Notes under the pieces: model-generated
Told to the model about the DNA's origin: nothing
The model's input: the letters and a program-made list of their open reading frames with translations, nothing else
Databases searched by the model: none
In this document: positions 46,471 to 57,149 of the stretch, one piece after another
How positions within the stretch are numbered: the first letter of the stretch is position 1
How the letters are laid out: every line of letters begins with the position of its first letter
Position numbers and translations under genes: made by a program
NCBI GenBank assembly: GCA_963682025.1
Contig: OY821518.1
Location: 125,946,800 to 126,010,799 of the forward strand
Length of the DNA stretch: 64,000 bases
Origin: Cordilura impudica
Taxonomy: Eukaryota; Arthropoda; Insecta; Diptera; Scathophagidae
Reading direction: 5' to 3'

Positions 46471-47979
46471 TTCGGAATGGCGTTTGCCTCCGTCCCGACA
46501 TTAAATAACAAAATTTAAAAATTTATTTTAATTAACATCTTTTTTTAACATCTGACAAAAAATAGTATTTTTCTAAACAACAATTTTTATTACAGGGTAA
46601 ATAAATATTTTATGGCTTACCTACCTACCTACTACTTTTGAAAGCAAGTATGTACTAAAAATACAACTCTTAAAACCATACTATTTTTTCAACTCTAAAA
46701 ATTTCAGAATTTTGTAAAAATAAAATAAAATACCGATTTATTTTAATATGCGCTTATTATGGATATACATATACAAAATATATGAATATTATTTATAGTA
46801 TTTTGATATTGGCAACAGTAGTATGTATCAATTTGTAACATTTTGTGATGTTATAAAAATCGCAGAATATTGATATTGATTATACCCTCCACTCCAGTGT
46901 GCAGAGGGTATATATAAGTTTGTCATTCCGTTTGTAATAATTAGAAAAAAAAATTCTGGACCCCATAAAATATATATATTTGTGATCCTTATAACAAGCG
47001 AAGTTGATATAACGATGTCCGTCTGTCCGTCTGTCCGGCTGTCCGTCTGTCCGTCTGTCCGTCTGTGGAAATCACGATGACGGCTTCAATCGGATAGCTA
47101 GGGTGCTCCTTGGTATAAAAAATGATTCACTAACATCCTGAGAAGTTTGCTATTTAAAATCGTCCAAATCGGTTAATCTGGTCCCGAGAATTGAGCGAAG
47201 AATTAAAAAGTCATGAGAAAATATGATTTGAATATGTGTTCTTGTGATAACGCCCTCAATAGGGCAGATAGGGCGCTTGTTTTTAGTGAGAATGATTCAC
47301 TAACATCTTGAAAAGGTTCCTGTTTTTAAATCATGACAATAGGTTTCATAGGTGCCGAGAAATCACTGAAAAGGTAAAAAAAAATATGACGTTTTCCTAT
47401 ATTGTTTTCCTAAATTTTGTATTTTGTCATAGCTGTGCATGTTGTTTTTGTGGTCGTTGTGTTAATAATATAAAAATTCATCAATATCAATATTTTTTGG
47501 TGTAATATTTAAGTTAATTAATTAATAAAAGAAACTATATAAAATCAATATCAATATTCTGCGATTTTTATAACATCACAAAATGTTACAAATTGATACA
47601 TACTACTGTTGCCAATATCAAAATACTATAAATAATATTCATATATTTTGTATATGTATATCCATAATAAGCGCATATTAAAATAAATCGGTATTTTATT
47701 TTATTTTTACAAAATTCTGAAATTTTTAGAGTTGAAAAAATAGTATGGTTTTAAGAGTTGTATTTTTAGTACATGTATAAACCCTGCATACTTGCTTTCA
47801 AAAGTAGTAGGTAGGTAGGTAAGCCATAAAATATTTATTTACCCTGTAAAAAAAATTGTTGTTTAGAAAAATACTATTTTTTGTCAGATGTTAAAAAAAG
47901 ATGTTAATTAAAATAAATTTTTAAACTTTGTTATTTAATGTCGGGACGGAGGCAAACGCCATTCCGAAAATTTTGTTTC

Positions 47980-48240
47980 AACAGTTATCCACATTAAGAA
48001 TAATCGCGGAGCTCAGCTCAATCAATGTGCAATGATCGAGCCTTGCCCTGGGAAACATGCGTTTATGCTTTTCTTAACACAAACGCCATTCCCAACTACC
48101 AAAAATTTTTGACACGAGCTATTCACATTATGAATAGTCGCGGAGCTCAACTCAATCATAGTGCAATGATGAAGCTTCGCCCTGGGAAACATATATTCAT
48201 GCTTTTCTTAGCACAAACCGAACTTCTTATGGCACATTAA
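47980..48240 (+). repeat. ~128-bp tandem duplication in inner D
   Basis: Mirror of 46199-46470. The 71-residue frame (48025-48240) differs by one residue from its partner (NTNAIPN here versus NTNPIPN). Confidence 0.75.
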
Positions 48241-48383
48241 AAATAAACTAATTGAGAAGTACAATTCATCATTACGCTGTATTATAATACTATTTTCTTA
48301 TTTTACTAGTAGCTAGTAAACAAACTGATCGTATCATTGTGAACGAAATAGAATTGAAATTGTATGCAGATTTGTTTTACTTA

Positions 48384-48864
48384 GTCCGAGTTCACACAAG
48401 GCAACTTTTGTTGGGCAATTCTTGAGTTTGTAGATGTTTGCGGTGAGGGGAATAAAAAGGGAAAAATAATTGCCGGTTCTCGGATATTTCAAGCAATTCT
48501 CTCATTCGCTTTTTTTTTGTTGAATATTTGACATTTCTTTTCATTCGGTGTTTCGCTTCTTGGTGTGAAGAATTCGTAATTATTGTTTACTTTATTAAAA
48601 TAGCCTTTAAATGGAATCGGAACTTAATTTTTTTCTTTTGAATTCATTTTTCAATAAAACCAATTAAATTAATTTATGTATGTATGTATTTAATTTTATT
48701 ATTGTTCTTTACGACTAGAGCACAAATGTCAAATTATAAGAAAATAAAAACACAACAAAACAGTAAAATTGCCGAAGAAATTGTCGTGTGTGGACATAAA
48801 AGCAATTTCAAAAGAGAATTGCCAAAAAGTTGCGCAATAAAAATTGCCTTGTGTGACCCCCGAC
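48384..48864. mobile_element. 481-bp TIR element with TTA target duplication
   Basis: TTA at 48381-48383 and 48865-48867. TIRs are GTCCGAGTTCACACAAGGCAA and, as rc, GTCGGGGGTCACACAAGGCA. The empty site ACTTAAAAAA is seen in the other arm at about 46052-46060. A 3-bp TTA TSD fits PIF/Harbinger-type MITEs (inference). Non-coding; short frames near its right half are not recognisable. Confidence 0.88.
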
Positions 48865-49739
48865 TTAAAAAACCTGTTTCTACAGATAGTGAATAAAATC
48901 CCAGTAAGCATTTTATGCAATAAATGATCATGTAGAGTCTTTTTGACTCATATGTGCTATTAAAACAGTTATAAATACGCCCTTTTGCTGATCACAAAAT
49001 ATTCTTTTGTTGGGATTAAATATTACCTTACCCGCTCTTGAGAGTCCTTTTATCCGCTTTTCTAATCAGTTTCGACTCATTTTTGAGTCTTATTTAATGT
49101 AATTTTTCTCTAAATCACTTTCTAAGAGAAAGCAAAAATCATTATCTAGTCTTTGTCTAATAGCGCATGTGATTAAGCAGTTTTTAATCATCAAAAGTGC
49201 TCGAAGAAGACACAGTAAGGTAATTTTTGTTAAAACAATCTTCGAAATGATGACTGGGATATCGTATATTTTTGTTAACACACAAACATATGCATAGCAG
49301 CACGAGTAAACCGAACTCAAATTGGCTTCTTATATGTATACAGCCGAACAAAAATGAAAATACTCACCAAAGAGTAAAGTAAGCAACAATTTCATTCAGT
49401 CTTATGGAAGCTTTTGAACAAAGCAGGTCTATGTCGCATTGTCTTGTGAATTTTTACATTGTTTTTTAATAGGTACTAGTGATGCCAGGAGATTTTTTCA
49501 GAAATCTCTACGCTTATGAAAAAAATTCCCTTTTTTCCCTACACTACTTTTTTTAAAATTTATTTTTAATTTGTACAATTTCAATTATGTAAAAATAAAA
49601 AATAAGATAAAAATATCATGAGAATTACATAAGAATAATATAAAAAACATACAGATATTATAAAAAAAATATTTTTGCAATTCTGTTTAATTCATCTTTT
49701 TGATATGGTTAGATGTGCATTTAAAATTTACACAATTAA

Positions 49740-50238
49740 AGGTGTGTTTACACTATGTGTATTTTCCATATGTAAATTCAGTTTTACGATCCATACGTAA
49801 TTCGGCGTGTGTGTCAAAATTGGCGTTTTACATACAATTCATCATTTTGCGATCAAACGTACATATGTATTTCCGTATGACATAACCTCTAAATGTAAAC
49901 AACAGCTGATTTAATTTGTGAATTTACAAAAAGTTATTGTTAAAAATAAAGTAATATATTTTTTATATTTTTTAATTGTTAATTAATATTAAACAATTTA
50001 TTTTTCTTTCAATATTTATCTTTATAATTTACTCTGTTTTTCTTTCGCCACAAGCAGTATTGTATTTTAATATGGTTGTCATGCCAAAATAGAACCTGCT
50101 CTAATTGAAAAATTTACATATGTTTTGCCAAATGTGTTGTACATAAACAGTTTTTGAAAGGGTTCACACTATGTGTACAAATTGCATGTGCTAAAACAAT
50201 AAGAAAAACATAAGCAAAACACATAGTGTGAACGCAGC
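49740..50238. mobile_element. 499-bp TTAA-flanked MITE in inner D
   Basis: TTAA at 49736-49739 and 50239-50242; same element and same length as 44679-45177. Confidence 0.75.
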
Positions 50239-50623
50239 TTAATTAAAATGGCTTGCAAATGAGATGTTACAACTCAAACAGAATATTTGTTCTTGGTTTT
50301 CAGTGTTGCCGTTTTAGCTTTTTAGTTGCTAGATTTAGCAACTTTTTTTGTCGTTTAGCATCCAAAATTTATCAAAAGATGCTAGATGCTAACTTAGAAT
50401 CTTTTATTAATAAAATGTTGCTTTTAGCATCTTTTAATGGTATTGATATGTTTTTATTTCTCAAAGTGTAGTACAGTAATTTTGTGTACTACTCCTTTTA
50501 CCACTCTGCTCGTTTCTTTCAACAAATATAACAAAACATTTTGAAATAGAAGAATGTAAACACCAACAACAGTTTTTAATGAATTTGAAAGTCGGTTGCC
50601 AAAAAATATTATTGTATTAAAAA

Positions 50624-51124
50624 ATGGCAAAATTTTCAATACAAAACACATTAAAACGGGTAAAAGAACAGATAACCAATATATTAGAAGAGTTTAAATT
50701 TATATCATCTGAAACAGAAAAAATTCAAATCCAATGGAGTTATATCACAGAACAAAACTGGGATACAACACTGAATACAACCTCTTTATGGATTGAAAAA
50801 TTCTATTGGCGAAAATCCATTTTAGGAATCAATATTTGTGTTGTCTATATTAGTTTTGTCTTTCTCAAAAGCCGAAGTTGAACGTTTGTTTAGCTTAATA
50901 GCTTTAATTAAAATCAAACTTCGAACAGAATAAAATCCGAGTTGTTATGTTCTGTAATACGTATAAAAGAAGGATTGAAATTGAAAAATTGGTGCTGTCA
51001 CACTTACAATATACCGAGCGATGTCGTTGATAAGAGTCGATCGTCAGAAATATATCAGAGCCAAGAAGAACTTGAAGATGAAGACATCACAGAAATGTTA
51101 GATTCCATAAACCAATTATTCTAA
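50624..51124 (+). pseudogene. hAT transposase C-terminal fragment in inner D
   Basis: Mirror of 43793-44295. SFSKAEVERLFSLI lies near 50865; the last frame (50942-51124) reads LCSVIRIKEGLKLKNWCCHT and ends EEDITEMLD-like at 51124. One Thr/Ser difference from the other copy. Confidence 0.7.
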
Positions 51125-51451
51125 TATAATCGTATCTTTTGATAATGTAATTTCTGTTATATTTTAAATAAATAAAAAATCCCTCTAAAATTAAAAATAT
51201 TTAATTTAAGTTTAAAATAAACTCAATTTGATGTTAATAAAAATTTCAGATGAAATCCAAAATAATTTTAATTAAAAATTAAAAAATATAAATCGAAACA
51301 TATGTTTTATATTAATTTTTCGATTTAAAAACCAAAGAATTTATTAATAAGTATATAATTTTTCAGTATAAAGGTAATGAAATTTGAAAAAAAAAATTTA
51401 GCATCCAGTACGTTTAAGCATCTTTTTTTGCAATTTAGCATCTTTACAATT

Positions 51452-51637
51452 TCAAATTATGGCAATACTGTTGGGTTTAAAAGATTTTTTATAACAGTGG
51501 TTATATGCATGTATACTTAGATCTGATTTATCGCATTTTAATATATTTTCAAAAGCCTTGCATTTGCATTTATAGTCGTCACATTTGACCTGCTCCAGCC
51601 ATCCATTAGCTTCTCGTCTCTCAACTAACTGAAGCAA
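51452..51637 (-). pseudogene. hAT BED zinc-finger fragment in inner D
   Basis: Mirror of 43279-43464, with one residue change (VKCDD versus VKGDD). Convergent with the C-terminal fragment just upstream. Confidence 0.6.
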
Positions 51638-53180
51638 AATCTTTATGTTCTGTATTTCTTTGATGTGTTTTCAGCATCATCGAAAAACGAATCGGACATT
51701 TTTCTAAAATTAATTATGTTTCTAAATTAATTATGCTCAAATTTATAATATTTTAATGTTATGCACAAAACAGTGTTTTATACTTGTCATTGTTATTAAA
51801 GAATCCACATATATACTTCCTTCATATTATGGAGTTATTACCAGACTTAAAAAGACTTTAAAGTTTAAAATTGAAAAAAATTATGCGATATTTAACAAAT
51901 ACATTCAAAATAGTTTTGACTGAAATTTTTGGCAGTTTTAGTTTTGCCTTGTATCAGTAAAATGTTCAGATATTAACTAAAAAAAAACAGTTTGTTAAAT
52001 ATTTTCATCTTAATTATCTTAATTAATTTAAAGACACAAAGATAGATTTAATACAATAAAAAGAAGTAAGAGTTGAAAGTTGATCTATGCGGACTCACAA
52101 ATGTGCCCTATACTAATAGGTCTGGAAAATTGAAAAGGATTGTAAAAAATAAAATGCACCTTTATATTAAAAAATTTAAATTAAAAAGAAAATTACAAAA
52201 TAAACCATTTACCTGGTTAAACTTAATATTGTTTGTAATTATCTGGATCAGGTTAGTATTTAAAATGGGATAAATCGGGAGTCATTCTGCCAATTTATGA
52301 CCTAAAATATGTAGACACCTCTATAAAATGCTGAAAATTCAGAGCATTTGTTGTAATAATTCAGTAATAGGTTTATCAAAGTGTTTACATATTCAAATAT
52401 TTTTTATACATTTGTTACAAATAGTGCAAGGTCCAGATATTAATGTAAACGTAAAACCCAGGTGGAGGGTATCAAAGATTCGGCATAGCCGAATTTAACA
52501 CTCTTACTTGTTTTATATAGTTTCTTTTATTAATTAATTAACTTAAATATTACACCAAAAAATATTGATATTGATGAATTTTTATATTATTAACACAACG
52601 ACCACAAAAACAACATGCACAGCTATGACAAAATACAAAATTTAGGAAAACAATATAGGAAAACGTCATATTTTTTTTTACCTTTTCAGTGATTTCTCGG
52701 CACCTATGAAACCTATTGTCATGATTTAAAAACAGGAACCTTTTCAAGATGTTAGTGAATCATTCTCACTAAAAACAAGCGCCCTATCTGCCCTATTGAG
52801 GGCGTTATCACAAGAACACATATTCAAATCATATTTTCTCATGACTTTTTAATTCTTCGCTCAATTCTCAGGACCAGATTAACCGATTTGGACGATTTTA
52901 AATAGCAAACTTCTCAGGATGTTAGTGAATCAGTTTTTATACCAAGGAGCACCCTAGCTATCCGATTGAAGCCGTCATCGTGATTTCCACAGACGGACAG
53001 ACGGACAGCCGGACAGACGTACAGACGGACAGACGGACAGACGGACATCGTTATATCAACTTCGCTTGTTATAAGGATCACAAATATATATATTTTATGG
53101 GGTCCAGAATTTTTTTTCTAATTATTACAAACGGAATGACAAACTTATATATACCCTCTGCACACTGGAGTGGAGGGTAT

Positions 53181-53590
53181 AAAAAATGGATTTATTAGCC
53201 AGTTTGAAGGACAACAATCTAAAGCATGCGTCTAAAATTGCATCGGACTCCTAAGACACTTGATCATACGCCGCAGTCGCTGGGCCTTAACCCTATCGAG
53301 CATCTCGAGCACCTTGACAGAAAACTCATATAAACGGCCATTTCAAGCAAGGCAGACTTAAAGAAGGCTCTAAGGGAATAACCAAGCCAAATCTCCCTCG
53401 ATATAACAAAAAAAAACTTATCGAGTCTATACCTAGCAACCTAATTGAGGCGCTTAGAGTCAAACGAAAAAAAAAAATAAATATTAAAACAATTTTTAAA
53501 GTTTTCTTTTTGTATTGAAGTTCTGTTGTCTTTTGTTAGCTGTTTACTACTTATTTTGACGCATAAAATTTTGTGGTTTTTTCTAATTAA
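53181..53590 (+). pseudogene. Tc1-like transposase, part after the D insertion, with 3' end
   Basis: MDLLASLKDNNLKHASKI follows the D element. After a shift, LDHTPQSLGLNPIEHLEHLD is the LNPIEH motif of Tc1 transposases (here the catalytic region ends in E). Then a frame with KADLKKALRE and LIESIPSNLIEALRV follows. The non-coding tail has TACTTATTTTGACGCATAAAA, a Tc1-type end. Together with 42066-42401 this is one pseudogene split by 10.8 kb. Confidence 0.75.
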
Positions 53591-54403
53591 AGTTGATTTA
53601 TATTTGTTTTGTTTTACTTTTGTTTAATGTTTTTTATTGAGTTCAGCTATTATTAAACAATTCTTGAATTCCTTATATTTATTTTTCATTTTGTGTCAAT
53701 TATTTCGTTTTAATAAAGCTTTTAATCTGAGCAACTAAGGTGTTTACTTTATTTTGACGCACAGTATTTATGGATTTTCTTCTATGATATTTTGATTCTC
53801 CGCATATTTCATTTCGATTTAGGTATTTTTTTCGATTATTCCGCATTTTAATTTTTTTTTTCATATTTCTGGCCATTGTACTTAAATAACTAATTTGATA
53901 CGAGAACAATGTTTTCATTAATTGTGGTACTCCTTATTATCTATATATTCATATATTCCAGATTGTTAGCTTTTAACTCGAGATTTAGTCTTAATAGTGC
54001 ACCCTACTTGCAAAGAAAAACGAACAAAATTATGTTATAGGAAGATGTTTAAAAAAAAATTTTTTTAAACTTTTTTTTAAAACAAATTTTAAATAATATT
54101 TGAAAAATTGGCATCTACAATATTTAAAAACAAATTATTCGCTCTTCGACTTGACTTGTTGTTGCCAGTCTGTATTTTAGATTAGATTATTTAACATCGA
54201 GTGTAAGATCGCATAAGGAATATTTTATTGTGTGTGGACCCTTTGGGCTTGATCTTATTGTCATGCAAATAGTAGGTTCTTAAACAAATACCAAGCTAAG
54301 CAACTTACGATTATGATTATAATAATTGGAAATAGAAAATAATATTAACACTAGAAATTTAACAAAAATCGAGCTCAGATTTTTCTAGTATTTCAGTGAG
54401 TAA
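53591..54403. other. AT-rich stretch with a second Tc1-like end
   Basis: TTTACTTTATTTTGACGCAC at 53743-53762 resembles the Tc1 end at 53560, in the same orientation. No coding region recognised in the remainder. Confidence 0.4.
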
Positions 54404-55159
54404 TCTATATATGTATAAAAAATTGATTTTCTGTTTGTTTGTTTGCTCGTTTGTTTTACCGTTATACAAATTTTCTCTGAAATTTAATACACACGATCTC
54501 TGTACCATACGGAAGGTCACCACATGCTTCTTATGGGCCACGCCTACTTTTTCGCCCACTTTTTATATAAAATTCAGTTTCTGTTTTTTGGTATATTTGT
54601 TCGCTACACAAATTTTTATTTTTCAATGGATTTCTCTGAAATTTGGTACACACGATCCCTGTACTTCAGTTAAGGTCACCATATGCTTCTTATCGGCCAC
54701 ACCTACTTTAAAGCCCACTTTTTCAAATTTTTTGCGGGTTTCGCTCGAAACCCACGCCCACTTTTTTTAATTTTCTATGTACGCTTTTAGTGTTTGTTAA
54801 CATATTTTAATTTTTCAATGGACGTGCCAAAAATTTTGTGCATATATCTCTTTACTTACTACTCTTGAGTTTCCACCATTATGAAATAAATATTTTAAAT
54901 CAACTAATTACAAATTTTCCCGTCTTGCCTTTTTTACTTTATGAGTTGCAACACCCCAAAATTAGTGCATATTTATTTCATGGGTGAACAGATACAGGTT
55001 GACTACAGCTGCAGGATTACTCCGATTATAAATATTTGCATCTCGCCTTTTTAACTACAATGGAAAACAAAACATTACATTTATTTCCATCTTCCCTTTT
55101 GGCTACATTGGAAAGCAATCTATTACAAATATTTTCATTTCATCTTTTTCACTATATAA

Positions 55160-55800
55160 ATGAGTTGTAAAGGTGGAAAAAGAACTACTTGCATGAGAGC
55201 ATACCATATAGGCCGTACTACCTCAAATGCAAAAAGGCTTAGACTAAACAGGACTCTAGAGAACCTGATCAGACCCAAATTCGTATCGAGTCTCAACGAG
55301 TTAGACAATCTGAGTCGAGAAATGCTGAAACATCTGAGCAAATCCAATAACGGCTTGAAGCCCAATGATCAAGACAAGCTTTGAAAGAGAAGCGGAAATG
55401 CCTGAATCTACTCAAATGCGTCTAGAAATGCAGCGGCTAAGACAAGCTTAGTCGAGGGAATGTGAAACTCCGGAAACGATGCAACAACGTCTTCAGGCCC
55501 AACGGATGACATAAGCTGACTCCAGGGAATGTGAAAATCCTGAACCGATTGTAATATCCCTACCAGAAGACTTTTGTAAGTTGGTCCTTAATTGCAAGTG
55601 ATGGTAAAAAAGTTGTTCCTAACATAACGTACATAAGAGGACAATCTCTTACGTTAGCAGGTATAAACTTAGAATCTCCCTGTTTTTCTCATAGACAATT
55701 ATATGTCGCCTTCTCCAGAGTTGGGAGCCAGCACAAACTTTTCCTATATGCACCAGAAGGAAAAACCAGAATTGTTGTATATCCCAAAGCTCTGGAATAA
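55160..55800 (+). pseudogene. Helentron Rep/helicase remnant (N-terminal repeats + Pif1 C-terminus)
   Basis: 55160-55384 and the following frame (to about 55550) give the basic, Arg/Gln-rich repeats QRLRQA, SRECETPETMQQRL and SRECENPE that precede Helitron-like proteins in insects. After a very large deletion, 55625-55800 reads YIRGQSLTLAGINLESPCFS, HRQLYVAFSRVGS and LYAPEGKTRIVVYPKAL, which is the Pif1-family helicase C-terminus, including motif VI (QLYVAFSR). The Rep domain (HUH) and Walker motifs are missing. The intact protein would drive rolling-circle-like transposition. Confidence 0.8.
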
Positions 55801-55867
55801 CTAAAATTCGTAACTTTTAAACATCATACACTCAAAATAATCCATGCTTAGTTGTAATGGTAAGCAT

Positions 55868-56752
55868 GCGCTGAGCACTTAATCCCCAATGCACAAATTC
55901 CCCCAAAAAATGAACTTATTCCCCAAAAAATTGGAAAATAACTTCACGGTGAACAAATTCCCCAAAATTTTAAAAAAGGTCCCCAAAAGAAATTAACAAA
56001 TTCTCCAGGCCTCGAAATGCGAGCGCAAATTCTAGGAAATTTTATTTTTTCATTAAATAAAGACCCTAAAAGTATGCTAATCAATTATAGCCAATTCACA
56101 AATCAACACAAAAAACAAACTCATTTTTATTACAAACACATTAACAAATTTAATAATGAATGTGTTAGTAGCAACTTTATATGCAATTTACTCAAAATAA
56201 AGGAAAAAAATTTAAAAATCTGTAAATCTGCAAAACGGCTAAAAAGAAATACCTTGTTAATAGTATACGTTTGGTCAAAATCAGGATAAAACGGTAGAAC
56301 AAAACATCAGTCACAAGAAATCGCCTAGCCTATTAATATTATAGATACATGTACTATAAGCAGTTGCTTAAAGCAACCTTCTGGCACAATTTTAAACGTC
56401 GCATTCCTTTTCCTTTTTTCTTTGACGTCTCTGCTCAATGATGATCACTTATTGAATGAAGTAATTCAATTTTTGAAAGTTCTGATTCCTTTAATTTGTT
56501 TACAAAATAAATAAAATTCAAAAAAAAAAAAAAAAACGTTAAGGCTGTTTCGCAGCTTATTTTTGAGCATTTTTGCTGTAGCATCTTATATAAAAAACTT
56601 ATAAATTAAAAAAATCACAAAATTTTAAATTGAAATAAAAAATGTATTTGTTCCCCCAAAAAACGTAAACATGGGGAATCCCATACAATTTTTGGGGAGA
56701 AAGTTAATTTTTTTTTAGGAATGGGTCATTGGGGACTAAGTACTCAGCACCT
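55868..56752. mobile_element. Foldback-type element 2 with TTCCCCAAAA arms
   Basis: Perfect 9-bp TSD GGTAAGCAT at 55859-55867 and 56753-56761. Inverted ends are GCTGAGCACTTAATCCCCAA and, as rc, GCTGAGTACTTAGTCCCCAA. They lead into short degenerate arrays of the form AATTCCCCAAAA (55890-56010 and, inverted, 56640-56730). A family B repeat (56001-56345) is inserted inside. It encodes nothing. Same class as 2086-2857 but a different sequence family. Confidence 0.82.
56001..56345 (-). mobile_element. Family B Helentron-like repeat inside Foldback-type element 2
   Basis: Matches B from the hairpin (CTCGAAATGCGAGCG) to the TCTATAATATTAATAGG 5' end at 56345. The terminal CTAGT is missing, so the 3' end is truncated by a few bases. 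Confidence 0.7.
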
Positions 56753-56825
56753 GGTAAGCATAGTGAGCCATTTTTCAAGCCAAAGGCCTTTAGACCCCGG
56801 GCAAGACCGGGTAAAAACAGCTAGT

Positions 56826-57145
56826 TTTCTATATTTTAATTACTGCACTCAGGTGCACTCAAGTGCAGTAATAGAGGACGAGATGTCGACAGTGTTAATA
56901 GCTTTTATGTAAACATTAAATATATTCCCCGATGATGACATTCAAAGAATGTCGAAATATTGGTAAATAAATTAAAATATTTTTATAATTAAAACGGAAC
57001 TCGAGCTCGAGAATTTTTATTTATCAAAAATTAAAAACTCTTTTATTAATTTAAAAATTTTATTTATTTAAAAAATAAAAAATATTGAAATAAAATGGCT
57101 TAACTTCAGAAAAAAATAGCAAAACTAAGGATTATTCACATTTAT
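56826..57145. other. AT-rich spacer with a strong hairpin
   Basis: Contains GATGA, then the 7-bp stem GACATTC/GAATGTC with an AAA loop, then GAAATATTGG at 56931-56961, followed by AATAAATTAAAA. Otherwise nothing recognised. Confidence 0.45.
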
Positions 57146-57149
57146 GCTG

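Larger units (their letters stand above)
42402..46881 (-). repeat. Left arm of the 10.8-kb quasi-palindrome (D 3' section)
   Basis: Reverse complement of 47540-52511 at roughly 98% by eye. It differs by scattered substitutions, short indels and the absence of the 481-bp element found at 48384-48864. Apart from the items listed separately, 42660-43250 and 45440-46190 hold no recognisable genes. Confidence 0.9.
46882..52511 (+). mobile_element. Inner family D Helentron-like element
   Basis: Complete plus-strand D: 5' ATACCCTCCACTCCAG at 46882, GTCCGTCTGTCC microsatellite at 47018-47065, 3' AGATTCGGCATAGCCGAATT hairpin and CTTACTTGT at 52511. Length 5,630 bp; removing the 481-bp insertion and its 3-bp duplication leaves about 5,146 bp, the same as the outer copy. 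It is inserted in the outer D within a T4 tract; the uninterrupted site is readable in the inner copy itself near 47535. Confidence 0.88.
42402..53180 (-). mobile_element. Outer family D Helentron-like element, interrupted by a second D
   Basis: Minus-strand element with its 5' end (ATACCCTCCACTCCAG) at 53180 and its 3' end (hairpin ATTCGGCATAGCCGAAT, then CTTACTTGT) at 42402. Its own sequence is 52512-53180 plus 42402-46881, about 5,149 bp. The block 46882-52511 is a second D copy inserted in it. GGTGGAGGGTAT before the 3' hairpin echoes the 5' end, as in family A. It carries a GTCCGTCTGTCC microsatellite, hAT fragments and a TTAA MITE, but no Rep/helicase. It sits in a Tc1 pseudogene between ACTATGAA and AAAATGGATT. 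Confidence 0.88.
54404..56825 (+). mobile_element. Helentron with helicase remnant, interrupted by a Foldback-type element
   Basis: The 5' end TCTATATATGTATAAAA at 54404 and the 3' end CCCCGGGCAAGACCGGGT (hairpin), AAAAACAGCTAGT at 56825 match the ends of the element at 16455-17690 on the other strand. The 5' part holds two ~165-bp tandem units (GTACACACGATC, AAGGTCACCA, GCCCACTTTTT). The coding remnant is at 55160-55800. The Foldback-type element 55868-56752 lies between it and the 3' end. Confidence 0.8.

Noticed and set aside
42402..53180. The large palindrome as an assembly or long-read fold-back artefact
   Set aside because: The arms differ by substitutions and by a 481-bp insertion with its own TSD, and the block order fits a self-insertion better than a simple hairpin. 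It should still be confirmed with spanning reads.
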